64,000 bases of DNA from Deltaproteobacteria bacterium (GTDB lineage Bacteria > Desulfobacterota > DSM-4660 > Desulfatiglandales > Desulfatiglandaceae). How positions within the stretch are numbered: the first letter of the stretch is position 1; each line of letters starts with the position of its first letter. Below the pieces are notes generated by a model. That model saw only the letters and a program-made list of their open reading frames with translations, did no database searches and was not told the origin of the DNA. Below, piece by piece: positions 52,353 through 61,234 of the stretch. A program made the position numbers and the translations under genes. The stretch spans positions 1 through 64,000 of the forward strand of contig JAIPDI010000016.1 in NCBI GenBank assembly GCA_021737785.1, read 5' to 3'.

Positions 52353-54080
52353 CTAAATCCTGAAGGATACGTAGGTAAACCCCGATATGCGAATATGTTT
52401 AATGTCCTTAACGATATTTCTGAGCAAATAGAGGCCTAAGGTCTCCAGGTCCGACTCCTTGGTCCACCCGGATGAAAAGCGCGGACCTGCGCCATTCACC
52501 TCCCTCAGTTTCCTTCCGGACTGGATTTCTGCAAAGACCCCGTCGTCGTCCTTGACCACCCGGAACTTAACCATGTCGCTATCCTCTTGTCCCTCCAGAT
52601 GAGAAACAACATGGATAAACACCTCCTCACAGGCCAGGTGGAGGGTAGATAGTTCCGTCGGGGTGAGTTTCAGGGTCTGCGCCCCCTCATTGAGCTTGTC
52701 CACAAGGACGGGCAACCGGGCTATTGACGGGGGCACGCCAAATGTCAGGCGGGGCTTGGGCATCAGGTGGAAGGCGGTGGAGAGAAGAATCGCGGCCAAC
52801 CCCCCGGCTGCAATGCCGTTGTCGGTCAAGGGAGAGAGGGAAGGGGGGAGAATGCCTGGAAAGAAGGCCTGGCTCTCCGCAATCATCCCCACACAGACAG
52901 AGATGCCGACCATCAGGCCTATCTGGTTGTTGAGTCCGCTTTGCAGGATCAGTTGGAGTCCTGACTGGAACATCATGGCCAGAATCCCCACCAGGAATCC
53001 AGCAAACACAGGCTCCGGCATGTCCAGGATGACGGCACTCACCTTGGGCATGAACGCGAGGGTCATAATCAGCGCCACGGCGAACAGGCCGACGGATTTG
53101 GATGCAACTCCCGTCATCTTTAAAACAGGGATGTTCTCGCTGTAGGTCTCGTTGGGGAGGGTGCCGGCAAGTCCGGCAATCATATTGCTTACGCCGTCCG
53201 CATAGAGCGCCCCTTGAACCCGGTCATAATCCACTTTCTTGAAGTTCCTGATGGAAACGGCCTCCGCCAGCATGCAATTCCCGATGGTCTGAACCGCGTT
53301 CAATACGGTGATCACCATGAATGCCAGGAGAACAGGAAGATGCTTCAGTTCCAGATCCAGGGCAACCCCAGGGTAGGCGCCCTTTGGCAGGCCGACCCAC
53401 GGGGAGGCATGCATGTGATGAAACTCCAGAATTTGAAAGCACCAGGCAATGAAATACCCGAATGCCAGGGTGATGATCGGGGCCCAAATCTTTAAGGCCT
53501 TTCCGCCGAAGATATTGATCCCGAGAAGGGAGGCGAGGGTGATGAGGCCCACCAGGAGATTTTTACCCGTGCCGTAATAAAAAGACCCCTTTTCTCCCAT
53601 CCATTCATCGAGGGTTACGGGCATGAAACTGATCACGATGAGGAGGATAATGGTTCCCCCCACCGCGGGTGTGATGATGTGCCTCAGATATTTGAGAAAA
53701 TAGGAGATCAACAGCTCCACGGGGGCGGAAAGAATGGCCATGGTGGCCACAAGGGCAAACCCGCCCAGCTGCAGGGCCTGAATCGTACAGGCAAGATAGG
53801 CCGAAGAAGACCCCATGAAGATCACCAGCCCCGCCCCAATCTTTCCAAAGCGCACCACCTGAATCAGAGTGCAGAGTCCGCTGACCGCTATGGCAGCGAA
53901 GGTCGCAAAGGCGATATGGTCCGGAGCGGCGCCCCCTAATCTCCCTGCTATCCCAGGAAAAAGGGCCACCTCGCCGTACATGACCAGCACATGCTGAACC
54001 CCCAGGATCATGGCCATCCACAGAGGCGGGGACTCGTTCAGTGCAAAGAGGAGTTTGTCTGTCCGGGCGTCTTGGCTCAT
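52353..54080 (-). CDS. NCS2 nucleobase permease fused to an HATPase-like domain
   Basis: 575 aa. Residues 1 to about 445 are a 12-14-helix xanthine/uracil permease: GVQHVLVMYGEVALFPGIAG, GSSSAYLACTIQALQLGG, GNCMLAEAVSIRNFKKVDYDRVQGALYADGVSNMIAGLAGTLPNETYSENI. The last 110 residues are soluble and look like an anti-sigma-factor (RsbW-type) ATPase: LSTLHLACEEVFIHVVSH in the N-box position and ETLGLYLLRNIVKDI in the G2-like position. The usual Asn of the N box is His. Divergent from rmuC. Ribosome binding site weak. Whether the domain binds ATP is unknown. Confidence 0.82.
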   Translation of the reverse strand: MSQDARTDKLLFALNESPPLWMAMILGVQHVLVMYGEVALFPGIAGRLGGAAPDHIAFATFAAIAVSGLCTLIQVVRFGKIGAGLVIFMGSSSAYLACTIQALQLGGFALVATMAILSAPVELLISYFLKYLRHIITPAVGGTIILLIVISFMPVTLDEWMGEKGSFYYGTGKNLLVGLITLASLLGINIFGGKALKIWAPIITLAFGYFIAWCFQILEFHHMHASPWVGLPKGAYPGVALDLELKHLPVLLAFMVITVLNAVQTIGNCMLAEAVSIRNFKKVDYDRVQGALYADGVSNMIAGLAGTLPNETYSENIPVLKMTGVASKSVGLFAVALIMTLAFMPKVSAVILDMPEPVFAGFLVGILAMMFQSGLQLILQSGLNNQIGLMVGISVCVGMIAESQAFFPGILPPSLSPLTDNGIAAGGLAAILLSTAFHLMPKPRLTFGVPPSIARLPVLVDKLNEGAQTLKLTPTELSTLHLACEEVFIHVVSHLEGQEDSDMVKFRVVKDDDGVFAEIQSGRKLREVNGAGPRFSSGWTKESDLETLGLYLLRNIVKDIKHIRISGFTYVSFRI

Positions 54081-54405
54081 GGCTTTTCAACAGGATCCGC
54101 AGGAGATGATTCGGATGGACTATCCGTTCTGCAGTTTCGCATGGATTTGCCTTTTGTTCCCTCCCCGTGGGGTTGGGAGGATCTCTTTTAGATAGTCTAT
54201 CATGCCGCCGTGTTTTTGAAAAGAAGGGGATAGTCTCACATGCTTCGGGGGGATACCATGGAAAAATTGCATTTCTTCCATTTTTGGAGTGTGATATAGG
54301 GACCCATATTGAAACTCCGGATCAGCTGAAAAAATGGGGATCGGCTGGAAGTATTGGAGTGTGCCTTTGCCCCGGCAGGTTCAATGATGCGGCATGGAGG
54401 TAATA
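54081..54405. other. Divergent intergenic region
   Basis: About 320 bp between the permease and rmuC. Short frames on both strands lack homology. No clear promoter seen. Confidence 0.4.
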
Positions 54406-55728
54406 ATGACAGAGACCCTTCTATGGATAGTCCTGGCGGTCGTCTCCCTGACTGCGGTCCTGGCGATCGCGTTGCTGGTTCGCCTCTCCCGGGGCTTTCA
54501 GGATGCCGGAAAAGAAGTTCGGGATGAGTTTCGTGCGGATCGGGAAGAAGCGCGAAGGGCCGGAAAGGAACTCCGCGAAGAGGTGTCCGCCGGCCTCAAG
54601 TCGACCGGCGAAACCCTTTCCCATACAGTAAAAAGTATGGTGCAGATCCAATATGCCCAGCTGGAAGGGATGACCAGGCAGCTAAAGGAAATTACCGAAT
54701 CCAACCAAAACGGACTGGATCGTATCCGTGCCACTTTTGACTCCCGGGTAAGAGCGCTTCAGGAGGGGAATGAGAAGAAACTCGACGAGATGCGGAGGAC
54801 AGTGGACGAGAAATTGCACGACACCCTACAAAAACGGCTTGGAGAGTCATTCAAACTGGTGAGCGACCGGCTTGAGGCGGTCCATAAAGGTCTTGGGGAT
54901 ATGCAGACCCTGGCCACGGGTGTGGGGGATCTCAAGCGAATGTTGACCAATGTGAAGGCGCGCGGCACATGGGCGGAGGTGCAGCTCGGAGCCATACTCG
55001 ATCAAATTCTTTCAGTGGAGCAGTATCAGAAAAACGTCTGCGTAAGCGGCCGCTCGGCCGAGAGGGTCGAGTACGCTGTCAGGTTGCCGGGTCCGAAGGA
55101 CGATCCGGAGAACTGTGTGTGGCTGCCGATTGACTCGAAGTTCCCTCAGGAGGATTACATCCGCCTTCAGGACGCTGCGGACAGGGCCGACCCGGAGGGG
55201 GTTCAGACGGCATCGGATGCCTTGGTGCGAGCAGTTCGGGCCGCTGCCAGGGAGATCCATGACAAGTATGTGAATCCACCCGGCACCACCGATTTTGCAA
55301 TCATGTTTCTCGCGACCGAAGGATTGTATGCAGAGGTCTTGCGACAACCGGCCCTGGTGGACGACCTGCAACGGCGATTTCGGATCGTGCTGGCCGGTCC
55401 CACAACATTGGTGGCGATTCTGAGCAGCCTTCGCATGGGGTTCCAGACCCTCGCGATTGAGCAGCGCACCTCGGAGGTGTGGAGGGTCCTGGGCGCGGTC
55501 AAGACCGAGTTCGGAAAGTTTGGTGAGGTACTGGAGACGGTAAAGCGCCAGCTGAATACCGCAAGCCGTACCATCGAACAGACCGGCGTGCGCAGCCGGG
55601 CCATGGAACGTAAGCTCCGTTCTGTGGAGCAATTGCCAGAGGCCGAAGCATCGGATCTCCTTTCGCTGCCTGCCGAGGATATTGCAATGGAAGATAGAGA
55701 GAAAGAAGGAACCGATCCGGCTGTCTGA
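54406..55728 (+). CDS. rmuC: DNA recombination protein RmuC
   Basis: 440 aa. One N-terminal membrane helix (LLWIVLAVVSLTAVLAIALLV), a long coiled coil (about 25-165), then the conserved RmuC core with ARGTWAEVQLGAILDQIL, LPIDSKFPQEDYIRL and FAIMFLATEGLYAEVLR. RmuC limits DNA inversions and is related to nuclease folds. ATG at 54406 is preferred since GGAGGT lies just upstream; the ATG at 54394 is inside that site. Followed 45 nt later by a C_GCAxxG_C_C gene. Confidence 0.93.
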   Translation: MTETLLWIVLAVVSLTAVLAIALLVRLSRGFQDAGKEVRDEFRADREEARRAGKELREEVSAGLKSTGETLSHTVKSMVQIQYAQLEGMTRQLKEITESNQNGLDRIRATFDSRVRALQEGNEKKLDEMRRTVDEKLHDTLQKRLGESFKLVSDRLEAVHKGLGDMQTLATGVGDLKRMLTNVKARGTWAEVQLGAILDQILSVEQYQKNVCVSGRSAERVEYAVRLPGPKDDPENCVWLPIDSKFPQEDYIRLQDAADRADPEGVQTASDALVRAVRAAAREIHDKYVNPPGTTDFAIMFLATEGLYAEVLRQPALVDDLQRRFRIVLAGPTTLVAILSSLRMGFQTLAIEQRTSEVWRVLGAVKTEFGKFGEVLETVKRQLNTASRTIEQTGVRSRAMERKLRSVEQLPEAEASDLLSLPAEDIAMEDREKEGTDPAV

Positions 55729-55773
55729 CCGGAATCCGGGCAAAAAAATCCAACTTGTGTAAAGGAGTCGCTT

Positions 55774-56256
55774 TTGGAATCACAATTTGTTTCAAATGTT
55801 CGAAAGACTGCCGAGAATTCTTTCGATTCGGGCCTCTATTGTGCGGAAAGCGTTGTGCTTGCCCTTGCCGGGGCACAGGGGGTTGAATCCGACCTTTTGC
55901 CCAGGATCGCCACCGGGTTTTGCAGCGGCATGGGTCGAATGCGCGGCACCTGCGGCGCAGTCTCCGGCGCGATTATGGGCATAAGTCTTGCTCTCGGGCG
56001 GTCTGAAGCGGATAGGTCTGTTCAACCGTCATACGCTGCGGTGAATCGCCTTATCCGGGAGTTCGAACAGGCATTCGGGGCCCGCGATTGTCACGTTCTG
56101 CTGGGCTGCGATATTGCTACCCCGGAAGGCAAATCCATGTATCAGGAAAAAGGGCTGAGTCAGCGCTGCACCGAATTCACCGGCAAAGCAGCGGAAATCG
56201 CCGCGCGCATTATTTACGAGCACAATGAAGCCGCGGGCCCTGCCGCAACGCCTTGA
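55774..56256 (+). CDS. C_GCAxxG_C_C family protein
   Basis: 160 aa. The Cys pattern that names the family is visible: YCAESVVLALAG, TGFCSGMGRMRGTCGAVSGAIMG and later LLGCDIATPEGKSMYQEKGLSQRC. It is a putative redox or metal-binding protein common in anaerobes; function unknown. Start is TTG at 55774 with AAAGGAG 6 nt upstream. Confidence 0.9.
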   Translation: MESQFVSNVRKTAENSFDSGLYCAESVVLALAGAQGVESDLLPRIATGFCSGMGRMRGTCGAVSGAIMGISLALGRSEADRSVQPSYAAVNRLIREFEQAFGARDCHVLLGCDIATPEGKSMYQEKGLSQRCTEFTGKAAEIAARIIYEHNEAAGPAATP

Positions 56257-56465
56257 GACAGCAAAAGGGACCTGAAGAGAACAGGGGTCGATCCAGTCTG
56301 TCTTGCGCCGAATTTCCCAGCCACCCATCCGGCATGTGAATCGTGGGCCGGGGGGTGTGAGATAGGATGACCCTCAGAATCGTCAAGTGAATGGCATCTG
56401 TGATGCAGATTGCCAGGCCCTAAAGGCCTGAGGGTGCACAGGCGGTCGCTGCAGCGGAAGAGAAT

Positions 56466-57710
56466 TTAGTGGGGTCTCACCCCGATACGGCCCTTTGGGA
56501 GATGCTTCGTCTTTTTCAGACCGAACATTCCAGTGTCCCCGCGCCCATGTGATTTTGGAACGGGTTGCGCATATTTTGCGGGGGCCGGCGCATTGTAGTC
56601 AAAGTCCCCCAGGGTGCGGCGCTCGACCCTGGAGCCGATGACACGATCGATGGCGTTGACCATCTGTTTGTCATCACTGGTGATCAACGTGAACGCATCT
56701 CCGCTGTGGTCGGCCCGTCCGGTCCGGCCGATCCGATGGATATACGCATCCGTGGTGTTCGGCATATCGTAGTTGATAACGTGAGAGATTTGACGGATAT
56801 CAATACCGCGTGCAGCAATATCCGTGGCTACCAGTACATGAAATTTTCCGTTGCGGAATCCGTCCAGCGCGGCCTGGCGACGTCCCTGGGAAAGATTTCC
56901 CTGCAGGGAGGCGGAATTGAATCCGGCCCTGGTCAGTTGTTCTCCCAGGCGCTTGGCGCGGTGTTTGGTGCGCGTGAACACCAGTACGGACCGGGAGTTG
57001 ATATGCGCCAGAAGTCTCAGCAGGAACGCTGTTTTCAAGTGCTGCGCCACCGGGTAGTGGGCGTGGCTGACGGTTTCTGCCGGTGCGGTTTCCCCCGCCT
57101 TTATGGTGATCGGATCCAGGAGGATGTCTTTGGCCAGCCGATGAATCTCATTGGGCATGGTGGCTGAAAACAGAAGCGTCTGCCGCCCGGCCGGGAGATG
57201 TTTCAGTATTCGCCGGATATCCGGAAGAAATCCCATGTCAAACATATGATCCGCTTCGTCAATGACCAGCACCTCTACCCGGGAAAGATCTATGGTTCCC
57301 CGGTTCATGTGATCAAGGAGCCGACCGGGGCAGGCAACCACGATTTCCGCCCCCTGTTTCAGATTTCTGATTTGAGTGTTGATGTTCACCCCGCCGTAGA
57401 CGGTAACACTTCTCATGCGGGTCTCTCTTCCCAGGCTGATAACCGCCTCATGAATCTGTTCAGCCAGTTCGCGAGTGGGAGCGATAATCAGGGCCCTGAC
57501 AACCCCCCGTTTTCCCTTCATGAGCCGGTGTAAAATCGGCAGTGCAAAGACCGCCGTCTTACCGGTACCGGTCTGGGCCAGTCCCATGATGTCTCGTCCC
57601 TCCATGACCGAAGGAATGGCCTCGGTCTGGATGGGTGTCGGTGTAACAAACCCGGCGGCGGCAACACCTGCCGCGATGCTGGGGTTCAGATTAAATTCTT
57701 TAAAATCCAT
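56466..57710 (-). CDS. rhlE: DEAD-box RNA helicase RhlE-like
   Basis: 414 aa. All core motifs are visible: Q motif (FVTPTPIQTEAIPSVM), AQTGTGKTA (I), PTRELAEQ (Ia), VIDEADHMFDMG (DEAD is DEAD), LLFSATMP (III), VLVATDIAARGIDI (V) and HRIGRTGRADHSG (VI). Short basic C-terminus. It unwinds RNA, probably in ribosome assembly or RNA turnover. GAGAGGAATT precedes the ATG. Confidence 0.95.
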   Translation of the reverse strand: MDFKEFNLNPSIAAGVAAAGFVTPTPIQTEAIPSVMEGRDIMGLAQTGTGKTAVFALPILHRLMKGKRGVVRALIIAPTRELAEQIHEAVISLGRETRMRSVTVYGGVNINTQIRNLKQGAEIVVACPGRLLDHMNRGTIDLSRVEVLVIDEADHMFDMGFLPDIRRILKHLPAGRQTLLFSATMPNEIHRLAKDILLDPITIKAGETAPAETVSHAHYPVAQHLKTAFLLRLLAHINSRSVLVFTRTKHRAKRLGEQLTRAGFNSASLQGNLSQGRRQAALDGFRNGKFHVLVATDIAARGIDIRQISHVINYDMPNTTDAYIHRIGRTGRADHSGDAFTLITSDDKQMVNAIDRVIGSRVERRTLGDFDYNAPAPAKYAQPVPKSHGRGDTGMFGLKKTKHLPKGRIGVRPH

Positions 57711-58429
57711 AATTCCTCTCTTGTGTTGAGCCGATCTCAGACGCCCGGTTGGATTACCCCTTTCCTTTAGGACCCGAAAGACATCGCCATAGGCTGGGCC
57801 TCGGGATGCATCGGTTCAAGGAGTGGATTCCGCCGTGGCAGATGCTGGTTTGGGCCTCGGGAATATACGTCACCCTGCTGAGAAGCCTTATTCCTCTCTT
57901 GGTGAATATTCCGACGGCACTTCTCTGAAACTGGAAACCTGTACTTTCGCTGGTCCCGCGGGTTGCGGGGGAGTGGCAGGATCAAACCCCTCAATAGAGG
58001 AGCAAAATGAATAGGATCGATAAGGAGGTGTTGAGATCGGCTATCTGTTCAATTAAAAAGCCCCGAACATATTCCGGAGCTTACGATATCGTCTTTTTCA
58101 TCTTTTTATCCAGGAACAGCAATTACTTTATCCCTTCTATCCCATCGGGTACACCGTTGTCAAGCAAAAACGAAACAGGCCGGGGCCGGTATACCCATCC
58201 GGGGCCTGAACAAGGGTCACGGGCGACGTGATTCAGGAAAATCCGGATTCTGAAACCCGGAAATATATCGGCGTTATAAATATTGCGCACGGTCCGGCAG
58301 GGGCAGCGGGGCGGTCGTCGAGCGTTACGGCCCTTTGGGGTTGGAACTCTTTAAATGAGACCCCCCGGACTTCCCCTTATGGTATGGTCTCTATCACAGC
58401 CTCAAATATCGCGAATTTTCCGATTCCCG
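57711..58429. other. Intergenic region with a terminator
   Basis: About 720 bp upstream of rhlE and downstream of fdhA, both minus-strand genes. Only the terminator-like hairpin at 58053-58082 is recognisable. The GAGGAGC-led frame at 58007 runs through that hairpin and is not supported. Confidence 0.5.
58053..58082 (-). terminator. Rho-independent terminator downstream of fdhA
   Basis: On the minus strand AAGCTCCG pairs with CGGGGCTT (one G-U pair) and is followed by TTTTTAATT. It is about 350 nt after the fdhA stop. Confidence 0.55.
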
Positions 58430-61162
58430 TCAGATTTTATCGATTCTGACGGCACAGACCTTGTACTCGGGAATCTGGGCCACGGGATCCAGTGCCGAAT
58501 TGGTGAGCCGGTTGGCGGCCGCCTCGGCAAAATGAAAGGGGATGAATACCACGTCGCCGTTGACTTTTCCGGTGACGCGGGCAACGGTTTCAATCCTGCC
58601 CCGGCGAGATGTAACGGCGACGCTGTCGCCGTGTTCCACGCCCAGTTTTTGCGCCAGATCCGGGCTGATCTCCACCCATGCGGTGGGCACGTGCTCGTTC
58701 AGGGGTGCCGCCCTGCGGCTCATGCTGCCGGAATGATAGTGTTCCAATACCCTCCCCGTGGTCAGCGTGATCGGGAACTCCTCATCAGGCAGCTCTGCAG
58801 GATCGCGGTGTTGGCAGGGGGTGAACAGGCCTTTCCCGCGGACAAACCCTCCCGCGTGGAGGAAAAGCGTTCCAGGATGTCTCGAATCAATGCAGGGCCA
58901 CTGTAATCCCGGTCCTGTTTCAAGGCGATTGTGGGAGATGCCGCCGTAGCTGGGCGTGAGCTTTGCGATCTCCTTCATAACGGCGGCCTGATCCCGATAA
59001 CTCATCTTATAGCCAAGGCGCCTCGACAGCTCACAGATAATTTGAAAATCCTGTCTTCTCTCTTCAAGGGGATCAATGGCCTTTCGCACCATCTGGACCC
59101 TTCGCTCGGTGTTGGTGAACGTGCCTGTCTTCTCGGCAAAGCTGACTCCCGGAAGAATGACGTCGGCAAGGAGCGCGGTCTCTGTGGGAAAAATGTCTTG
59201 TACCACAAGGAAATCCAGATTCTTGAGGGCCTTTTCCACATGATTGATGTCCGGATCCGTGAGCATGGGGTTTTCTCCCATGATGTAAAGCGCCTTCAGC
59301 GTGCCCTCTTGAGCCGCCTCCATCATCCGGGTGACCGTCATGCCGATCCTGTTATTCAGCTTGACGCCCCATGCCTTTTCAAACTTCTGCTGAACCGAAA
59401 AATCGTCCACCTTTTGGTACCCGGGGTAGACATTGGGAAGCGCCCCCATATCGCACGCCCCCTGGACATTGTTTTGACCCCTCAGGGGATTTACTCCCGT
59501 GGATCTCCTGCCGATCTGGCCGCAGAGCATGGCAAGATTCGCTATGGAGAGCACATTGTCCGTACCGCTGGTGTGCTGGGTGATGCCCATGGCATACAGG
59601 ATGGTGGCGCGTTCCGCCTTCGCATAGATACGGGCGGCCCGGCGCAGATCATCGGCCGGGATGCCGGTGATGCGCTCCACCTTCTCCGGCGTATACTCCC
59701 TGACCCCCTCCCTCACGGCCTCGAAGTTTTCACATCTCTCGTGGATGAATTCGCGGTTTTCGAGTCCTTCGGCGATGATGACATGCATCATGCCGTTCAG
59801 CCAGGCCACGTCCGTTCCGGGTCTCTGGTGGAGGCTCATCTCAGCAATGTCACAGAGTTCTATGTTTCTCGGTTCGATAACCATAAGCCTGGCGCCCCTT
59901 AACACGGCCTTCTTGATCTCAAGGGAGACAATGGGGTGGGTCTCGGTGGTGTTAGATCCGGTAACAAGGATACAATCCGAATCTATTATCTCGTCAATGG
60001 AGTTGGTCATGGCACCGGATCCGAACGCCTTTGCCAGACCTGCCACGGTGGAGGCATGGCAGAGGCGGGCGCAGTGATCCACATTGTTGGTGCCGACGGC
60101 CGCCCGCATGAATTTCTGAAACAGATAGTTCTCTTCATTGGTGGTGCGTGCGGAGGAGAAGCCGCCGATGGCATCCGGACCGTGTTCGGACCTGATCTTG
60201 AGAAGTCGCTGTTCCACAAGGTCGAGGGCCTCTTTCCAGGACACCCTCTCATAATCCTTCAGGGTGCCGGTCCCCTCCTTCTTGGGGACCCGTCGAACCA
60301 GGGGGTGGTTCAGACGATCAGCGGAATTGACAAAGCCCAGACCGAAACGGCCTTTGACACACAGGGTTGTGCGGTTGACGATATTCTTTTTCGCATCGGA
60401 GGAATCCACCTTCACAATCTCATTATTCCTGGTGCAGAGATCGAAGGTGCATCCGCATCCGCAGTAGGGACACGTGGTGTGCGTTTTTTTAAACTCCCAT
60501 TCCCGGCCCTTGCCCAGCCGCGATCTTTCAACGAGGGCCCCCGTGGGGCAAAGGGCAACGCAATTGCCGCAGAACACGCAGTTGGAGTCGCGGAGTTCCG
60601 CGCCCATCGGGGTCGATACCATGGTTGAGAACCCCCGGCGGGCAAAGTCGAACACGTAGTTGCCCTGGAGTTCGGCGCATGCCCTGATACAGCGACCGCA
60701 GAGTATGCACTTGTTGTAGTCGCGCACATAGTAGGGGTTGTTGTAATCCGGCGGAAAGTCGTAGGGATCGCGACTTCGGTATCTTTCAATATCCACATTG
60801 TACTCATAGGAGTATTTCTGAAGATCGCATGCCCCCGACTTTTCACAGACGGTGCAGTCGTTAGGATGGGCGGACCAGAGCAGTTCCAGGACGATGCGTC
60901 TGGCCTGGCGTACTTTTTCGCTGTTGGTGTGAACGATCCTCTCCCCCGGAAGATCCCCGATCCGGGTGGCGCACGACGGCATGAGCGCTCGTGCGCCCTC
61001 CACTTCCACCAGGCAGATGCGGCACGCCCCTGTGGGCGCGAGCACATCGGTGTGGCACAGTGTGGGGATCTCAATCCCGTTTTCTTGAGCCAGCTCCAGG
61101 ACCGTCCGGTCTCTGCCGGCCGTTATCGTTTTCCCGTCAATCGTGCAGGAAATATTTTCCAT
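58430..61162 (-). CDS. fdhA: Formate dehydrogenase catalytic subunit (Cys type)
   Basis: 910 aa molybdo/tungsto-bis-MGD enzyme. N-terminal [2Fe-2S] (CHTDVLAPTGACRICLVEV), His-Cys [4Fe-4S] (HPNDCTVCEKSGACDLQKY), two ferredoxin clusters (CILCGRCIRAC, CVFCGNCVALCPTGAL), then CPYCGCGCTFDLC for the [4Fe-4S] next to the active site. The metal ligand position reads DHCARLCHASTVAGL, so it is Cys, not Sec. The C-terminal MGD-binding domain has WVEISPDLAQKLGVEHGD. With the two upstream subunits it oxidises formate with NAD(P). GGAG precedes the ATG. Confidence 0.92.
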   Translation of the reverse strand: MENISCTIDGKTITAGRDRTVLELAQENGIEIPTLCHTDVLAPTGACRICLVEVEGARALMPSCATRIGDLPGERIVHTNSEKVRQARRIVLELLWSAHPNDCTVCEKSGACDLQKYSYEYNVDIERYRSRDPYDFPPDYNNPYYVRDYNKCILCGRCIRACAELQGNYVFDFARRGFSTMVSTPMGAELRDSNCVFCGNCVALCPTGALVERSRLGKGREWEFKKTHTTCPYCGCGCTFDLCTRNNEIVKVDSSDAKKNIVNRTTLCVKGRFGLGFVNSADRLNHPLVRRVPKKEGTGTLKDYERVSWKEALDLVEQRLLKIRSEHGPDAIGGFSSARTTNEENYLFQKFMRAAVGTNNVDHCARLCHASTVAGLAKAFGSGAMTNSIDEIIDSDCILVTGSNTTETHPIVSLEIKKAVLRGARLMVIEPRNIELCDIAEMSLHQRPGTDVAWLNGMMHVIIAEGLENREFIHERCENFEAVREGVREYTPEKVERITGIPADDLRRAARIYAKAERATILYAMGITQHTSGTDNVLSIANLAMLCGQIGRRSTGVNPLRGQNNVQGACDMGALPNVYPGYQKVDDFSVQQKFEKAWGVKLNNRIGMTVTRMMEAAQEGTLKALYIMGENPMLTDPDINHVEKALKNLDFLVVQDIFPTETALLADVILPGVSFAEKTGTFTNTERRVQMVRKAIDPLEERRQDFQIICELSRRLGYKMSYRDQAAVMKEIAKLTPSYGGISHNRLETGPGLQWPCIDSRHPGTLFLHAGGFVRGKGLFTPCQHRDPAELPDEEFPITLTTGRVLEHYHSGSMSRRAAPLNEHVPTAWVEISPDLAQKLGVEHGDSVAVTSRRGRIETVARVTGKVNGDVVFIPFHFAEAAANRLTNSALDPVAQIPEYKVCAVRIDKI

Positions 61163-61234
61163 TGTGTTTCTCCAAAATGGGTATCTGATCTCTTCCTGAA
61201 ATTGCAGATGTTTCTTTTTCCCAACCGTCTTTCA

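Noticed and set aside
58007-58231. 74-aa frame with GAGGAGC upstream
   Set aside because: It runs through the terminator-like hairpin at 58053-58082 and the peptide has no sign of conservation.
58931-59902. Long plus-strand frame (323 aa) opposite fdhA
   Set aside because: It is a shadow of fdhA, whose cluster and cofactor motifs are unmistakable. The antisense product has no family-like pattern.
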